NCBI GenBank assembly: GCA_002790175.1
Contig: PFUQ01000204.1
Location: forward strand, 1-23,340
DNA: 23,340 bases
Direction of reading: 5' to 3'
Source of the DNA: Flavobacteriales bacterium CG_4_9_14_3_um_filter_32_8
Lineage (GTDB): Bacteria > Bacteroidota > Bacteroidia > Flavobacteriales_E > Vicingaceae
Below, piece after piece: positions 1 through 8,404 of the stretch. Positions within the stretch are counted from its first letter, which is position 1, and each line of letters starts with the position of its first letter. Both the position numbers and the translations under genes were made by a program. Under the pieces are notes generated by a model. The model was not told the origin of the DNA. It was given only the letters and a program-made list of their open reading frames with translations, and made no database searches.

Positions 1-20
1 GCAGGGCAGACGATATACTT

Positions 21-87
21 CACAAATTCGAATCCCGTTAATCGGCAATCGTTTGTGAGCCTAGTGGGGCGGGATCGCCGATTAACG
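21..87. repeat. GC-rich imperfect inverted-repeat element
   Basis: Positions 36-50 pair with 73-87 over 15 positions with one mismatch (47 against 76), enclosing a 22-nt spacer. Two competing smaller pairings exist: 21-26 (CACAAA) with 52-57 (TTTGTG), and 32-37 (ATCCCG) with 70-75 (CGGGAT). The first ~105 bases are close to half G+C, whereas the next 350 are extremely AT-rich, so the block looks like a discrete element rather than ordinary spacer. It could be a dispersed palindromic repeat, the trimmed end of an integron attC-like site, or a structured RNA. I see no clean GTTRRRY core, so the attC idea is weak. The element is seen directly; its nature is unknown. Confidence 0.5.
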
Positions 88-110
88 ATAACTGTATGTT
101 GCGTTTTTTC

Positions 111-362
111 AGTTTATTAATAGCACCAAAGTAATGAAATTTCTCTCCAAAAAAGGGACTCGAAACCAAATGACTTAAATTTTTGAAAAGCTATTTTTTT
201 CTATATAATATGATTGATAACATAATAATATTTTTTATATTCATAAATTTTCAATTTTATTTTTAGTAATTAAATTCAACAGATAACAATTATATCTTTG
301 TTTTTGATATTAAAAATTTTTCAAAAATTTATTCTAAAAGATGATAACAAATTTATTGATAC
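111..362. other. AT-rich intergenic region, no gene seen
   Basis: No credible reading frame on either strand. It contains one exact Bacteroidetes-type -7 box (TATCTTTG, 293-300), which could be a second upstream promoter for the nitrate reductase operon. Otherwise nothing recognisable. Confidence 0.5.
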
Positions 363-406
363 ATGATAAGAATCATATTATACATTTTGTTTATCCCATA
401 CTTTTA
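363..406 (+). promoter_or_regulatory. FNR-type operator and promoter of the nar operon
   Basis: ATGATAAGAATCAT (363-376) is a perfect ATGAT-N4-ATCAT palindrome, close to the TTGAT-N4-ATCAA box of E. coli FNR. After exactly 22 nt comes TACTTTTA (399-406), a 7/8 match to the Bacteroidetes -7 consensus TAnnTTTG. This places the operator centre near -41.5 of a start site around 411, the classical class II activator position. The 22-nt spacing recurs at several other promoters in this window, which makes a chance match unlikely. Confidence 0.8.
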
Positions 407-459
407 TTGCGTAATTAATATTCAATCCGATAATGACGGGTAAACTTAAAAACAAAACA

Positions 460-1329
460 ATGAAATCAATTGCAACTAGAATAACATTAATAGTAACCTT
501 AGCTATGGTTACTGCACTTGGTGTTGATGCACAAGATGGTAAGGCACTTTTTACAACTAAATGTGCTGCCTGTCATAGTGCTGGTTCTAATAAATTAGTA
601 GGACCAGGACTTGCTGGCGTAAACGAGAAAAGAACCCAAGAATGGTTGTTAAGCTGGATTAAAGATTCACAAGCATTTATTAAAACTGGTGATAAAGATG
701 CGAATGCAATTTTTGAAGAATTTAATAAAATTGCAATGATACCATTTACCGACATGTCGGATGCTGAAATTATTGCCATATTAGACTATATTAAAGGAGA
801 TGGAGGCACCGTTGCTACAGCATCAACTACCGAACCAGTTGTCCCAGTTGCACCTATTGAATATGCTGCTGAGGACGTAGAAATGGGCAAACAATTATTT
901 ACCGGTAAAAAACACTTAACAAATGGTGGCCCCTTATGTATGACATGTCATAATGTTACTAATAATGAAATTACACCAGGAGGTTTATTAGCTAAAGATT
1001 TAACCAATGTTTATGAAAGATTGGGAGATGCGGGAATTTCAGGTATTTTAAATGCACCACCCTTTCCAGCTATGACAGCAGCTTATGGAAACAATCAATT
1101 AACAGTAGATGAAGTAAGACAATTAACAGCATTTTTTAAATATGCAAATCAAGTAAGTAAAACTCAAACCGTAAATAGTGGTTTTTCCTTATTAGCAGGT
1201 GGAGGAGTGGTTGGATTAATTCTTATTCTTATACTTATAAGTATCCTTTGGAGCAATAGAAAAAAAGAATCTACAAAAAAAGATATATTTCGTAGACAAT
1301 TAAAAGGTAATGATTCTATAGAATCATAA
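460..1329 (+). CDS. narC: Membrane-anchored dihaem cytochrome c, NarC-like
   Basis: Dihaem c-type cytochrome, probably an electron-transfer partner of the nitrate reductase that follows. Numbering residues from the upstream in-frame ATG at 433, it has a signal peptide (about 11-33, ending VDA|QD), haem motif CAACH at 44-48, a second motif CMTCH at 169-173, and one hydrophobic helix (about 253-274) followed by a Lys/Arg-rich tail. Both haems would be periplasmic, with the C terminus anchored in the membrane. I prefer the ATG at 460, because it sits behind an A-rich leader typical of Bacteroidetes starts and leaves a normal short signal-peptide n-region; 433 remains possible. It lies 32 bp before narG in the same operon. 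A dihaem cytochrome preceding narG is known from Thermus (narC), where it takes part in assembly and electron flow of the complex. The family is certain; the NarC role is inferred from position. Confidence 0.8.
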   Translation: MKSIATRITLIVTLAMVTALGVDAQDGKALFTTKCAACHSAGSNKLVGPGLAGVNEKRTQEWLLSWIKDSQAFIKTGDKDANAIFEEFNKIAMIPFTDMSDAEIIAILDYIKGDGGTVATASTTEPVVPVAPIEYAAEDVEMGKQLFTGKKHLTNGGPLCMTCHNVTNNEITPGGLLAKDLTNVYERLGDAGISGILNAPPFPAMTAAYGNNQLTVDEVRQLTAFFKYANQVSKTQTVNSGFSLLAGGGVVGLILILILISILWSNRKKESTKKDIFRRQLKGNDSIES

Positions 1330-1361
1330 ATAGTAAATAAAGAACTTAAATAAAATAAATT

Positions 1362-4300
1362 ATGAGCTGGATAGAAGACATAATATCTCCCAAAACACGA
1401 AAATGGGAAGAATTTTATAGAAACAGATGGCAATACGATAAAGTGGTAAGAAGTACACATGGAGTAAACTGTACAGGTGGTTGCTCATGGGCTATACACG
1501 TAAAAGATGGTATTGTTGTTTGGGAGCTACAACAAGTAGATTACCCACAATTTAATAAAGAAGTTCCGCCATACGAACCAAGAGGTTGCCAAAGAGGTAT
1601 TTCTTATTCTTGGTATTTATACAGCCCTATTAGAGTTAAATATCCCATTATAAGAGGAGCGTTAATTGACTTGTATAGAGCTGAAAAAGAAAAATGTGGA
1701 GGAGATCCTGTATTGGCTTGGACAAACTTACAAGCAAATAAAGAAAACAGAAAGCGTTATCAAAGAGCTAGAGGTAAAGGTGGCTTTAGAAGAGTGAAAT
1801 GGGATGAAATGGAAGAGTTAATCACAGCAGCTAATATTTATGTGATTCAAAAATATGGTTCAGATAGAATTATAGGTTTCGCACCAATTCCAGCAAAAAG
1901 TATGTTAAGTTATGCATCTGGGGCAAGATACCTACAGTTGTTAGGAAGTGTAAACTTGAGTTTTTACGATTGGTATTGTGATTTGCCAAATGCTTTCCCA
2001 GAAATTTGGGGTGAACAAACTGATATTTGCGAAAGTGCAGATTGGTTTATGTCTAAATTTATTGTATCTATGGGTGCAAACCTTGGAATGACAAGAACAC
2101 CAGATATTCACTTCTTCTCAGAAGCAAGACATAACGGAACGAAAACAGTTGTAATGTCACCCGACTTTAGCATGGTCGCTAAACATGCTGACCAATGGAT
2201 TCCTGTACATGCAGGTTCAGATGGAGCATTTTGGATGGCAGTTACTCATGTTATTCTACAAGAATTCCATGTCAACACCAAAACACCCTATTTTATCAAC
2301 TATGTTAAAAGATATACAGATTGTCCGTTCTTAGTCGAATTGCATGAAAAAGACGGTCATTATTTACCTGGAAGAATGGTAAGAGCCAATAGAGTTAGCA
2401 AATACAAAGACACTACTAATGGAGATTGGAAATTCTTAAACTATGATGCTTCAACTGGTGATTTAGTGATGCCAAAAGGAAGTATGGGACATCGATGGGA
2501 TAAGAAATCAGGTAATTGGAACATGAAATATGAGGATGGAGAATCGGATAAAATTTATGACCCAGAATTAACCCTTATCGATAAAAAAGAAAAAGTATTA
2601 CAGGTAGAATTTCAAGAATTTGGATTAAAAACCAAAGCATTAAGAGGAGTACCTGTAAAATACATTGATACCATTGATGGTGGTAAGATACCTGTAACAA
2701 CAATTTATGATTTAACCATGTCTCAATATGGTGTTGGTAGAGGATTAGAAGGAGAATATCCAGCATCTTATGATGATAAAAATCAAGCCTACACACCTGC
2801 TTGGCAGGAAATATTTACTGGAATTAGTAAATCAGAAGTGATTCAATTAGCTCGAGAATGGGCTACAACAGCAGAAACTACCGAAGGTAAATGTATGGTA
2901 ATTGTAGGTGCTGGAATTAACCATTGGTTTCATGGTAATTTAATGTACAGAGCTGCAATTATGGCTCAAATGTTAACTGGTTGTAATGGTAAAAATGGAG
3001 GTGGAATGAACCACTATGTAGGGCAAGAAAAATTAGCACCCATGGATTCATGGTCAACCATAATGAGTTCTAAAGATTGGGGAACAGCTGCAAGATTACA
3101 ACAAGGACCTATTTGGCATTACATTAATTCCAGCCAATGGAGATATGATGGAAATCAAAAATATTACAATTCTGTTCCAGATAATAAATTGGCAAATATG
3201 CACTCGGCAGATTGGGCAGTAAAAGCTGTACGTAATGGTTGGATGCCTTATTATCCTCAATATAACAAATCAAATTTTGATATTGTAAAAGATGCTCAGT
3301 CTGCAGGACATACCACAGATGAAGCCATGAGAAATCATATTGTAGCACAATTAAAATCTGGTGAATTAAAACACGCTGTTGTTGAGCCAGATGAGGAAAT
3401 CAATTTCCCTAGAAACTGGTTTATTTGGAAAGGAAATGCAATTGGAACTTCTGCAAAAGGTCATGAGTATTTCTTAGATCATTATTTAGGAACTCATACC
3501 AATAAAATTGCTGACGAAGTTGCTGGTGATGTAGTGGAAGATATCACTTTCAAAAAAGAAGGAGCAAAAGGAAAAATGGATTTAGTAATCGATATTAATT
3601 TCCGTATGGATACTTCTGCCCTTTATTCTGATATTGTTCTTCCAACCGCTTCATGGTACGAAAAAGCAGACATCAATTCAACAGAAATGCACTCTTTTAT
3701 TCACCCATTGTCTGAGGCAATTCCTCCTGTTTGGGAATCAAAATCAGATTGGCAAATCTTTCAAGGATTAGCAAAGAAAATGAGTGCGATGGCAAAAACA
3801 TATTTGCCAGAAGTAATGAAAGATGTTGTTAACGTACCATTATCTCACGATTCTATTGACGAAATTAGTCAAACACATTTGCAAGATTGGAGTAAAGGAG
3901 AATGTGAACCAATTCCTGGTAAAACAATGCACAAAATTGTTTTTAAAGAAAGAGATTACACCAAAATTTACGACAAATTCATCTCTTTAGGTAAAGGTGT
4001 CGCTGAAGATGGCTTAGGAGCTCATGGAAATCATTTCGACTGTGCTGATGTTTATGGAGAAATGTTAGAAAACAGACAACACGTTACTAAATGGAAAGAT
4101 GGCTCAGAATATCCTTCATTAAAAGATGATACCGAAGCAATAAATGCCGTATTAAAACTATCTACGCTAACCAATGGTAAGTTAACAGAGAGATGTTATA
4201 AAATTATGGCTGAAAAAATAGGAATACCAGAAATAGCTGATTTAGGAACAGAGTACAAACAAATAGGTATGGAATACCGTGATTTGCAAGCTCAACCTAA

Positions 4301-5003
4301 ACGTTATAATTCTTCACCACTTTGGTCAGGATTAATGCACAATGGACGAACCTATGCCGCTTATACTTATAATATAGATTTCTTAGTGCCATGGAGAACA
4401 TTAACAGGTCGTCAACACTTTTACTTAGATCATGATGCTTATATTGCATTTGGAGAACATTTGTCAACCTACAAACCATCACCTACTCCAGAAACTTATG
4501 GAGATTTAAGAAAAACCGTAAATGATGGAAAAGCTAAAATGCTCAATTGTTTAACTCCTCATGGCAAATGGCATATTCACTCCACTTATGGTGATACTTT
4601 AAGAATGTTAACGCTATCAAGAGGTGCAGAACCATGTTGGTTAAGTGAGAAAGATGCTGAAGATCTTGGAATTAAAGATAACGACTATGTGGAGGTTTAT
4701 AATGACCACGGTACTTATGTAACCAGAGCTTGTGTTAGTGCTAGAATTCCTTCTGGAGTGTGCATTGTTTATCATGCCGTAGAAAGAACATACAACATTC
4801 CTAAATCGCAAGAAAGAAGAGGTAAAAAAGGCGAACCAAGAAGAGGTGGAATGAATAATTCGTTTACTCGAGTTCACTTAAAACCTAACTTAATGTGTGG
4901 TGGTTATGGACAGTTTTCTTATCACTTTAATTATTGGGGTCCTGTTGGAGTTAACAGAGATACTCACGTACTAGTACGAAGAATGGATAAAGTAGAATTT
5001 TAA
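1362..5003 (+). CDS. narG: Respiratory nitrate reductase alpha subunit NarG
   Basis: Catalytic molybdenum-bis-MGD subunit reducing nitrate to nitrite with quinol-derived electrons; 1213 aa, close to the 1247 aa of E. coli NarG. The FS0 [4Fe-4S] ligand set H33-x3-C37-x3-C41-x34-C76 has the exact NarG spacing, including the unusual histidine. The motif FYDWYCDLP (201-209) contains D203, matching the Asp that coordinates Mo in E. coli NarG. There is no cleavable signal or functional Tat motif (it starts MSWIEDI), so the site faces the cytoplasm, as in classic Nar and unlike archaeal or periplasmic forms. The frame is intact. It is followed by narH after 75 bp containing a hairpin. Cytoplasmic nitrate reduction explains the need for the NarK transporters nearby. 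Confidence 0.97.
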   Translation: MSWIEDIISPKTRKWEEFYRNRWQYDKVVRSTHGVNCTGGCSWAIHVKDGIVVWELQQVDYPQFNKEVPPYEPRGCQRGISYSWYLYSPIRVKYPIIRGALIDLYRAEKEKCGGDPVLAWTNLQANKENRKRYQRARGKGGFRRVKWDEMEELITAANIYVIQKYGSDRIIGFAPIPAKSMLSYASGARYLQLLGSVNLSFYDWYCDLPNAFPEIWGEQTDICESADWFMSKFIVSMGANLGMTRTPDIHFFSEARHNGTKTVVMSPDFSMVAKHADQWIPVHAGSDGAFWMAVTHVILQEFHVNTKTPYFINYVKRYTDCPFLVELHEKDGHYLPGRMVRANRVSKYKDTTNGDWKFLNYDASTGDLVMPKGSMGHRWDKKSGNWNMKYEDGESDKIYDPELTLIDKKEKVLQVEFQEFGLKTKALRGVPVKYIDTIDGGKIPVTTIYDLTMSQYGVGRGLEGEYPASYDDKNQAYTPAWQEIFTGISKSEVIQLAREWATTAETTEGKCMVIVGAGINHWFHGNLMYRAAIMAQMLTGCNGKNGGGMNHYVGQEKLAPMDSWSTIMSSKDWGTAARLQQGPIWHYINSSQWRYDGNQKYYNSVPDNKLANMHSADWAVKAVRNGWMPYYPQYNKSNFDIVKDAQSAGHTTDEAMRNHIVAQLKSGELKHAVVEPDEEINFPRNWFIWKGNAIGTSAKGHEYFLDHYLGTHTNKIADEVAGDVVEDITFKKEGAKGKMDLVIDINFRMDTSALYSDIVLPTASWYEKADINSTEMHSFIHPLSEAIPPVWESKSDWQIFQGLAKKMSAMAKTYLPEVMKDVVNVPLSHDSIDEISQTHLQDWSKGECEPIPGKTMHKIVFKERDYTKIYDKFISLGKGVAEDGLGAHGNHFDCADVYGEMLENRQHVTKWKDGSEYPSLKDDTEAINAVLKLSTLTNGKLTERCYKIMAEKIGIPEIADLGTEYKQIGMEYRDLQAQPKRYNSSPLWSGLMHNGRTYAAYTYNIDFLVPWRTLTGRQHFYLDHDAYIAFGEHLSTYKPSPTPETYGDLRKTVNDGKAKMLNCLTPHGKWHIHSTYGDTLRMLTLSRGAEPCWLSEKDAEDLGIKDNDYVEVYNDHGTYVTRACVSARIPSGVCIVYHAVERTYNIPKSQERRGKKGEPRRGGMNNSFTRVHLKPNLMCGGYGQFSYHFNYWGPVGVNRDTHVLVRRMDKVEF

Positions 5004-5020
5004 AGACTGAAAATTGAAAA

Positions 5021-5053
5021 TGATGATTGAATATAAAAAATAACCAATCATCA
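5021..5053 (+). other. Hairpin in the narG-narH gap
   Basis: TGATGATTG (5021-5029) pairs perfectly with CAATCATCA (5045-5053) around a 15-nt AT-rich loop. There is no U-run right after the stem, so it is unlikely to be a terminator. A role in transcript processing or in stabilising narG mRNA is possible but inferred. The arms also contain TGAT/ATCA, but the 15-nt loop does not fit the FNR-type operator. Confidence 0.5.
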
Positions 5054-5078
5054 ATAAACAATAATAAATAAAAAAGTT

Positions 5079-6572
5079 ATGGATATTAGAGCACAAATTT
5101 CAATGGTTTTTCATCTCGATAAATGTATCGGATGTCATACCTGTTCAGTTGCCTGTAAAAATGTTTGGACAGACAGAAGAGGTGCAGAATATATGTGGTG
5201 GAATAATGTTGAAACTAAACCAGGAACTGGTTATCCAACCAAGTGGGAAGATCAAGAAATATATAAAGGAGGATGGGTTAAAGACGGCAATTCTGTTTCT
5301 CTTAAAGGAGCTGGAAAACTAAAAGGATTAAAGAATATTTTCCATAATCCTAATATGCCAATTTTAGAGGATTATTACCATCCTTGGGCATATCGTTATG
5401 GTGATTTGTTCACAGCTCCAGAAGGAGATGATCAACCTACAGCAAGAGCGGTTTCTTTAATTACTGGAGAGCCAATTGATATTAAATCTGGTCCAAATTG
5501 GGATGATGATTTAAGTGGTACACCCGATTATGCTCGAAATGATGTAAATTTTAAAAATCTAACATCTGCAGAGCAAGAAGCCATGTTCCAGTTAGAGAAA
5601 ATGACATTTATGTATCTTCCGAGAATTTGTAACCACTGTTTAAACCCAGCATGTGTTGGCTCTTGTCCATCAGGTGCTTTATATAAAAGGGGTGAAGACG
5701 GTGTAGTTTTAATCAATCAAGAAAGATGTAGAGCATGGAGAATGTGTGTTACAGCTTGCCCTTATAAAAAATCATATTATAATTGGCATACTGGTAAATC
5801 AGAAAAATGTATTCTTTGTTATCCAAGATTAGAATCAGGTCAAGCTCCAGCTTGTATGCATTCTTGCGTTGGACGTATTCGTTACCTAGGAGTAATGCTT
5901 TACGATGCTGATAAAATTGAGCAAGTTGCATCTAGTAATGATAAAGATTTAATAAAAAATCATTTAGATATTTATGTAGATCCAAATAATCCTTTAGTGA
6001 TTGAAGCTGCTAGAAATAGTGGAGTGCACGATTCTACTATAAAAGCAGCACAAGATTCACCAGTGTGGAAATTTGTAAAAGAATGGGGAATTGCATTACC
6101 ATTGCACCCAGAATTCAGAACCTTACCTAATTTATTTTATGTTCCACCAATGTTACCAGGTATGGCACAAGTTGATGGCGATGGAACTTATAATACTGTT
6201 TCTGATGAATTATTTTCACCAATTGATAATAACAGAATGCCAATGAAATATTTAGCATCACTATTTACCAATGGAGATACTGATAAAGTAAGAGAAGTCT
6301 ATGATAAATTAATGGCTGTTAAACAACACAGAAGAAATATAACAGTTGGTGATTTACCTAAAGATAAGGTGGAAGAATTAATGAAAACTGCAAAAATGAG
6401 TGCCACTGCTGCTAATGCTATTTTTAGATTAACCTCTTTAGCAACATTTGAAGAACGTTTTGTTATTCCTCCAGCACACCGAGAAGAATCAATAGAAATG
6501 CTCGAAGCTACAGCCGACCATAAAGGAGAAGCAGGTTTCGGATTTAAAGAAAAACCAGCTAGAGGATTGTAA
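5079..6572 (+). CDS. narH: Nitrate reductase beta subunit NarH
   Basis: Electron-transfer subunit carrying four Fe-S clusters between NarI haems and NarG; 497 aa, usual length about 500. Four cysteine groups are visible: C16-C19-C22-C26; C184-C187-C192-C196; C217-W220-C223-C227; and C244-C247-C259-C263. In the third group tryptophan (W220) replaces the second cysteine, the NarH hallmark that makes this centre a [3Fe-4S] cluster. There is no signal peptide, so it is cytoplasmic and bound to NarG and NarI. Start at ATG behind an A-rich leader. The stop codon is one base before the narJ start, so translation of the two is probably coupled. Confidence 0.97.
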   Translation: MDIRAQISMVFHLDKCIGCHTCSVACKNVWTDRRGAEYMWWNNVETKPGTGYPTKWEDQEIYKGGWVKDGNSVSLKGAGKLKGLKNIFHNPNMPILEDYYHPWAYRYGDLFTAPEGDDQPTARAVSLITGEPIDIKSGPNWDDDLSGTPDYARNDVNFKNLTSAEQEAMFQLEKMTFMYLPRICNHCLNPACVGSCPSGALYKRGEDGVVLINQERCRAWRMCVTACPYKKSYYNWHTGKSEKCILCYPRLESGQAPACMHSCVGRIRYLGVMLYDADKIEQVASSNDKDLIKNHLDIYVDPNNPLVIEAARNSGVHDSTIKAAQDSPVWKFVKEWGIALPLHPEFRTLPNLFYVPPMLPGMAQVDGDGTYNTVSDELFSPIDNNRMPMKYLASLFTNGDTDKVREVYDKLMAVKQHRRNITVGDLPKDKVEELMKTAKMSATAANAIFRLTSLATFEERFVIPPAHREESIEMLEATADHKGEAGFGFKEKPARGL

Positions 6573-6573
6573 A

Positions 6574-7224
6574 ATGGACAAATCGCAGTACGAAATATTA
6601 TCAGAATTATTCAAATATCCAACTTTTGGATATCACGACAAGGTAAATGCCTGTATGTTGATGTTGCAGGAAAAATATCCAGAAGCAGCAAAAACTTTTT
6701 TACGTTTTTCTGATTACATCAACTCTAAAACTTTATATGAAGTTGAAGAAGTATTTGGATTTACTTTTCATATCCAAGCAATTTGTTTTTTAGATATTGG
6801 ATATGTGTTGTTTGGAGAAGATTACAATCGAGGTGAATTTTTAGTAAACATGAAACGTGAACAAGCTAAAATTAATCATAGTTGTGGTGAAGAATTAGCA
6901 GATAATTTACCTCATGTGTTGCATTTATTAGCTAAATCTGATGATATAGAATTAGTGCAGGAACTTGCAGTTAGAGCTGTAACTCCAGCAGTTGAAAAAA
7001 TGTTGGAAGAATTTCAACAATCAAGATTGGATTTAAAAATGAAAGTAATTAAGAAGAAACAAAAAGCAATTATTATGGAAGATATTGTAGATGGAAATAT
7101 TTACCAAAATGCAATACAAGCTCTTCTTTTTGTTCTTCAATCCGATTTTGAAGGTGTTGCGTATGGAGAAAAAATAGCGGCTCCTTCTTTAAGTAATTTT
7201 TTACCAAAATGTGGCACTTGTTAG
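6574..7224 (+). CDS. narJ: Nitrate reductase assembly chaperone NarJ
   Basis: TorD/NarJ-type cytoplasmic chaperone, all-helical, which in the family binds apo-NarG and helps insert the molybdenum cofactor and FS0 before membrane attachment. Length 216 aa (E. coli NarJ 236). N-terminal features typical of the family are the phrase LSELFKYPTFGYHD and the central ETLYEV/VFGFTF-like segment here reading LYEVEEVFGFTF. The protein ends in KCGTC, a two-cysteine tail of unknown purpose. One base separates it from narH, and narI follows after 35 bp. Assignment rests on family features plus invariant operon position; overall similarity is weaker than for narG or narH, as is usual for this protein. Confidence 0.9.
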   Translation: MDKSQYEILSELFKYPTFGYHDKVNACMLMLQEKYPEAAKTFLRFSDYINSKTLYEVEEVFGFTFHIQAICFLDIGYVLFGEDYNRGEFLVNMKREQAKINHSCGEELADNLPHVLHLLAKSDDIELVQELAVRAVTPAVEKMLEEFQQSRLDLKMKVIKKKQKAIIMEDIVDGNIYQNAIQALLFVLQSDFEGVAYGEKIAAPSLSNFLPKCGTC

Positions 7225-7259
7225 ATAATTTATTTTAAACGAACTTAAAAAATAGAAAC

Positions 7260-8216
7260 ATGATATTATTAGCATTTATTTCGACTTCATCCCTGATTAA
7301 TTTAGGAATTATTCTAGGGCTTATTATTGTCGTATTAATTTTAATGGCAGTAGCAAAAGCTAAAAAAATTAAAGAAGAAAATGGACCTTTACCAGAAAAG
7401 AAAGTCAATTATTTTGGAGTATTTATAGGTATGCTTGTTATTGCAGGAATAATTGTAGCACTATTAAAATTTGGTTTACAACAAAATATTGCCGCTCTTA
7501 ATTCCTTTTTATTCATATCGTTTCCTTATTTGGCTTTTGGTATTTTTATTTTAGGAACAATCTATCGATACAAAAATAGAGGCTTTCAAGTTTCATCTTT
7601 ATCCACCCAATTCTTAGAAGGTAAACAATTGTTTTGGGCTTCTCAACCTTTTCACTGGGGAATGGTAATTATATTTTTAGGGCATTTAATTGCCTTTCTT
7701 ACTCCAAGTGCAATTATTGCTTGGAATGGAGATTCTTTACGATTATTAATTCTAGAAATTTCATCTTTTGCATTTGGATTAAGTGCTTTACTTGGATTAA
7801 TTCTTTTGGTAAAAAGAAGATTATCATCTCAACGATTAACCATGGTTGCCAACAAAATGGACATGTTAGTATATGTGGTATTATTTACCCAAATTATCAG
7901 TGGATTATCTGTCGCCTATTTTGCCAGATGGGGATCTACTTGGTTTGCAACTTCAATTACTCCCTATTTAACATCAATTTTTGCATTCAATCCAGATTTA
8001 GGAGTTGTTAATGCTTTGCCTTGGTTTATTCAAATTCATATTATTTCAGCTTTTTTTATCATCGCAATAATTCCTTTTACTCGATTTATGCACTTCTTAG
8101 TAGCTCCAATAGATTATATATGGAGAGATTACCAATTGGTAATTTGGAATTGGAATAAAAAGAAAATTAGAAAATCTACTACTTATTTCCCAGGTAAAGA
8201 AATAAAAAATCATTAA
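7260..8216 (+). CDS. narI: Nitrate reductase gamma subunit NarI, N-terminally extended
   Basis: Membrane cytochrome b that oxidises quinol and anchors NarGH. The four haem-b ligands are present with the spacing of E. coli NarI (H56/H66 and H187/H205): H132 and H142 in FHWGMVIIFLGH, and H260 and H278 in the last long helix. At 318 aa it is about 90 residues longer than E. coli NarI (about 225). The surplus is N-terminal: a helix at about 8-32, a charged linker (33-48, KAKKIKEENGPLPEKK) and a second helix at about 52-72, before the conserved five-helix core that starts near 85. The extension may dock the dihaem cytochrome encoded first in the operon, which is inference. It is the last gene of the operon, with a strong terminator 25 bp downstream. 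Confidence 0.93.
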   Translation: MILLAFISTSSLINLGIILGLIIVVLILMAVAKAKKIKEENGPLPEKKVNYFGVFIGMLVIAGIIVALLKFGLQQNIAALNSFLFISFPYLAFGIFILGTIYRYKNRGFQVSSLSTQFLEGKQLFWASQPFHWGMVIIFLGHLIAFLTPSAIIAWNGDSLRLLILEISSFAFGLSALLGLILLVKRRLSSQRLTMVANKMDMLVYVVLFTQIISGLSVAYFARWGSTWFATSITPYLTSIFAFNPDLGVVNALPWFIQIHIISAFFIIAIIPFTRFMHFLVAPIDYIWRDYQLVIWNWNKKKIRKSTTYFPGKEIKNH

Positions 8217-8240
8217 TACAATAAATTAATTTTTTTAGTT

Positions 8241-8273
8241 AAAAAGACCAATTCCTATTCGATTGGTCTTTTT
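8241..8273 (+). terminator. Rho-independent terminator after narI
   Basis: AAAAAGACCAAT (8241-8252) pairs perfectly with ATTGGTCTTTTT (8262-8273) around a 9-nt loop, with a U-rich 3' side. It closes the five-gene nitrate reductase operon and separates it from the porin gene. Confidence 0.88.
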
Positions 8274-8322
8274 ATTATATGAGCAATATCATTTATTTAA
8301 TTGCTATAAAACAATTAATAAA

Positions 8323-8366
8323 TTGACATCACTCATGGTTTTACCTTTTTCTGCTTTTTACTTTTA
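8323..8366 (+). promoter_or_regulatory. Degenerate FNR-type operator and porin promoter
   Basis: TTGACATCACTCAT (8323-8336) resembles ATGAT-N4-ATCAT with changes in each half. It is followed after exactly 22 nt by TACTTTTA (8359-8366), the same -7 octamer as at the nar operon promoter. The operator alone would be weak; the identical spacing and -7 box make it credible. Confidence 0.6.
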
Positions 8367-8404
8367 TAGTGTAAATTATAATTTATTAACTAAATAATAA
8401 CAAC

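Noticed and set aside
16..105. Integron attC site
   Set aside because: The folding resembles attC, but I find no GTTRRRY core or matching RYYYAAC end, and no integrase or cassette gene. Kept only as an unexplained repeat.
1164..1460. 98-codon minus-strand frame across the end of the cytochrome gene and the start of narG
   Set aside because: It lies opposite two clearly coding frames, including the narG cluster motif, and has no recognisable domain.
5021..5053. FNR-type operator between narG and narH
   Set aside because: The arms contain TGAT and ATCA but are separated by a 15-base loop instead of 4, and no -7 box sits at the usual distance.
7634..8011. 125-codon open frame inside narI in another frame
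   Set aside because: narI has all four haem ligands in its own frame; the overlapping product is a cysteine/isoleucine-rich artefact of AT-rich membrane-protein codons.
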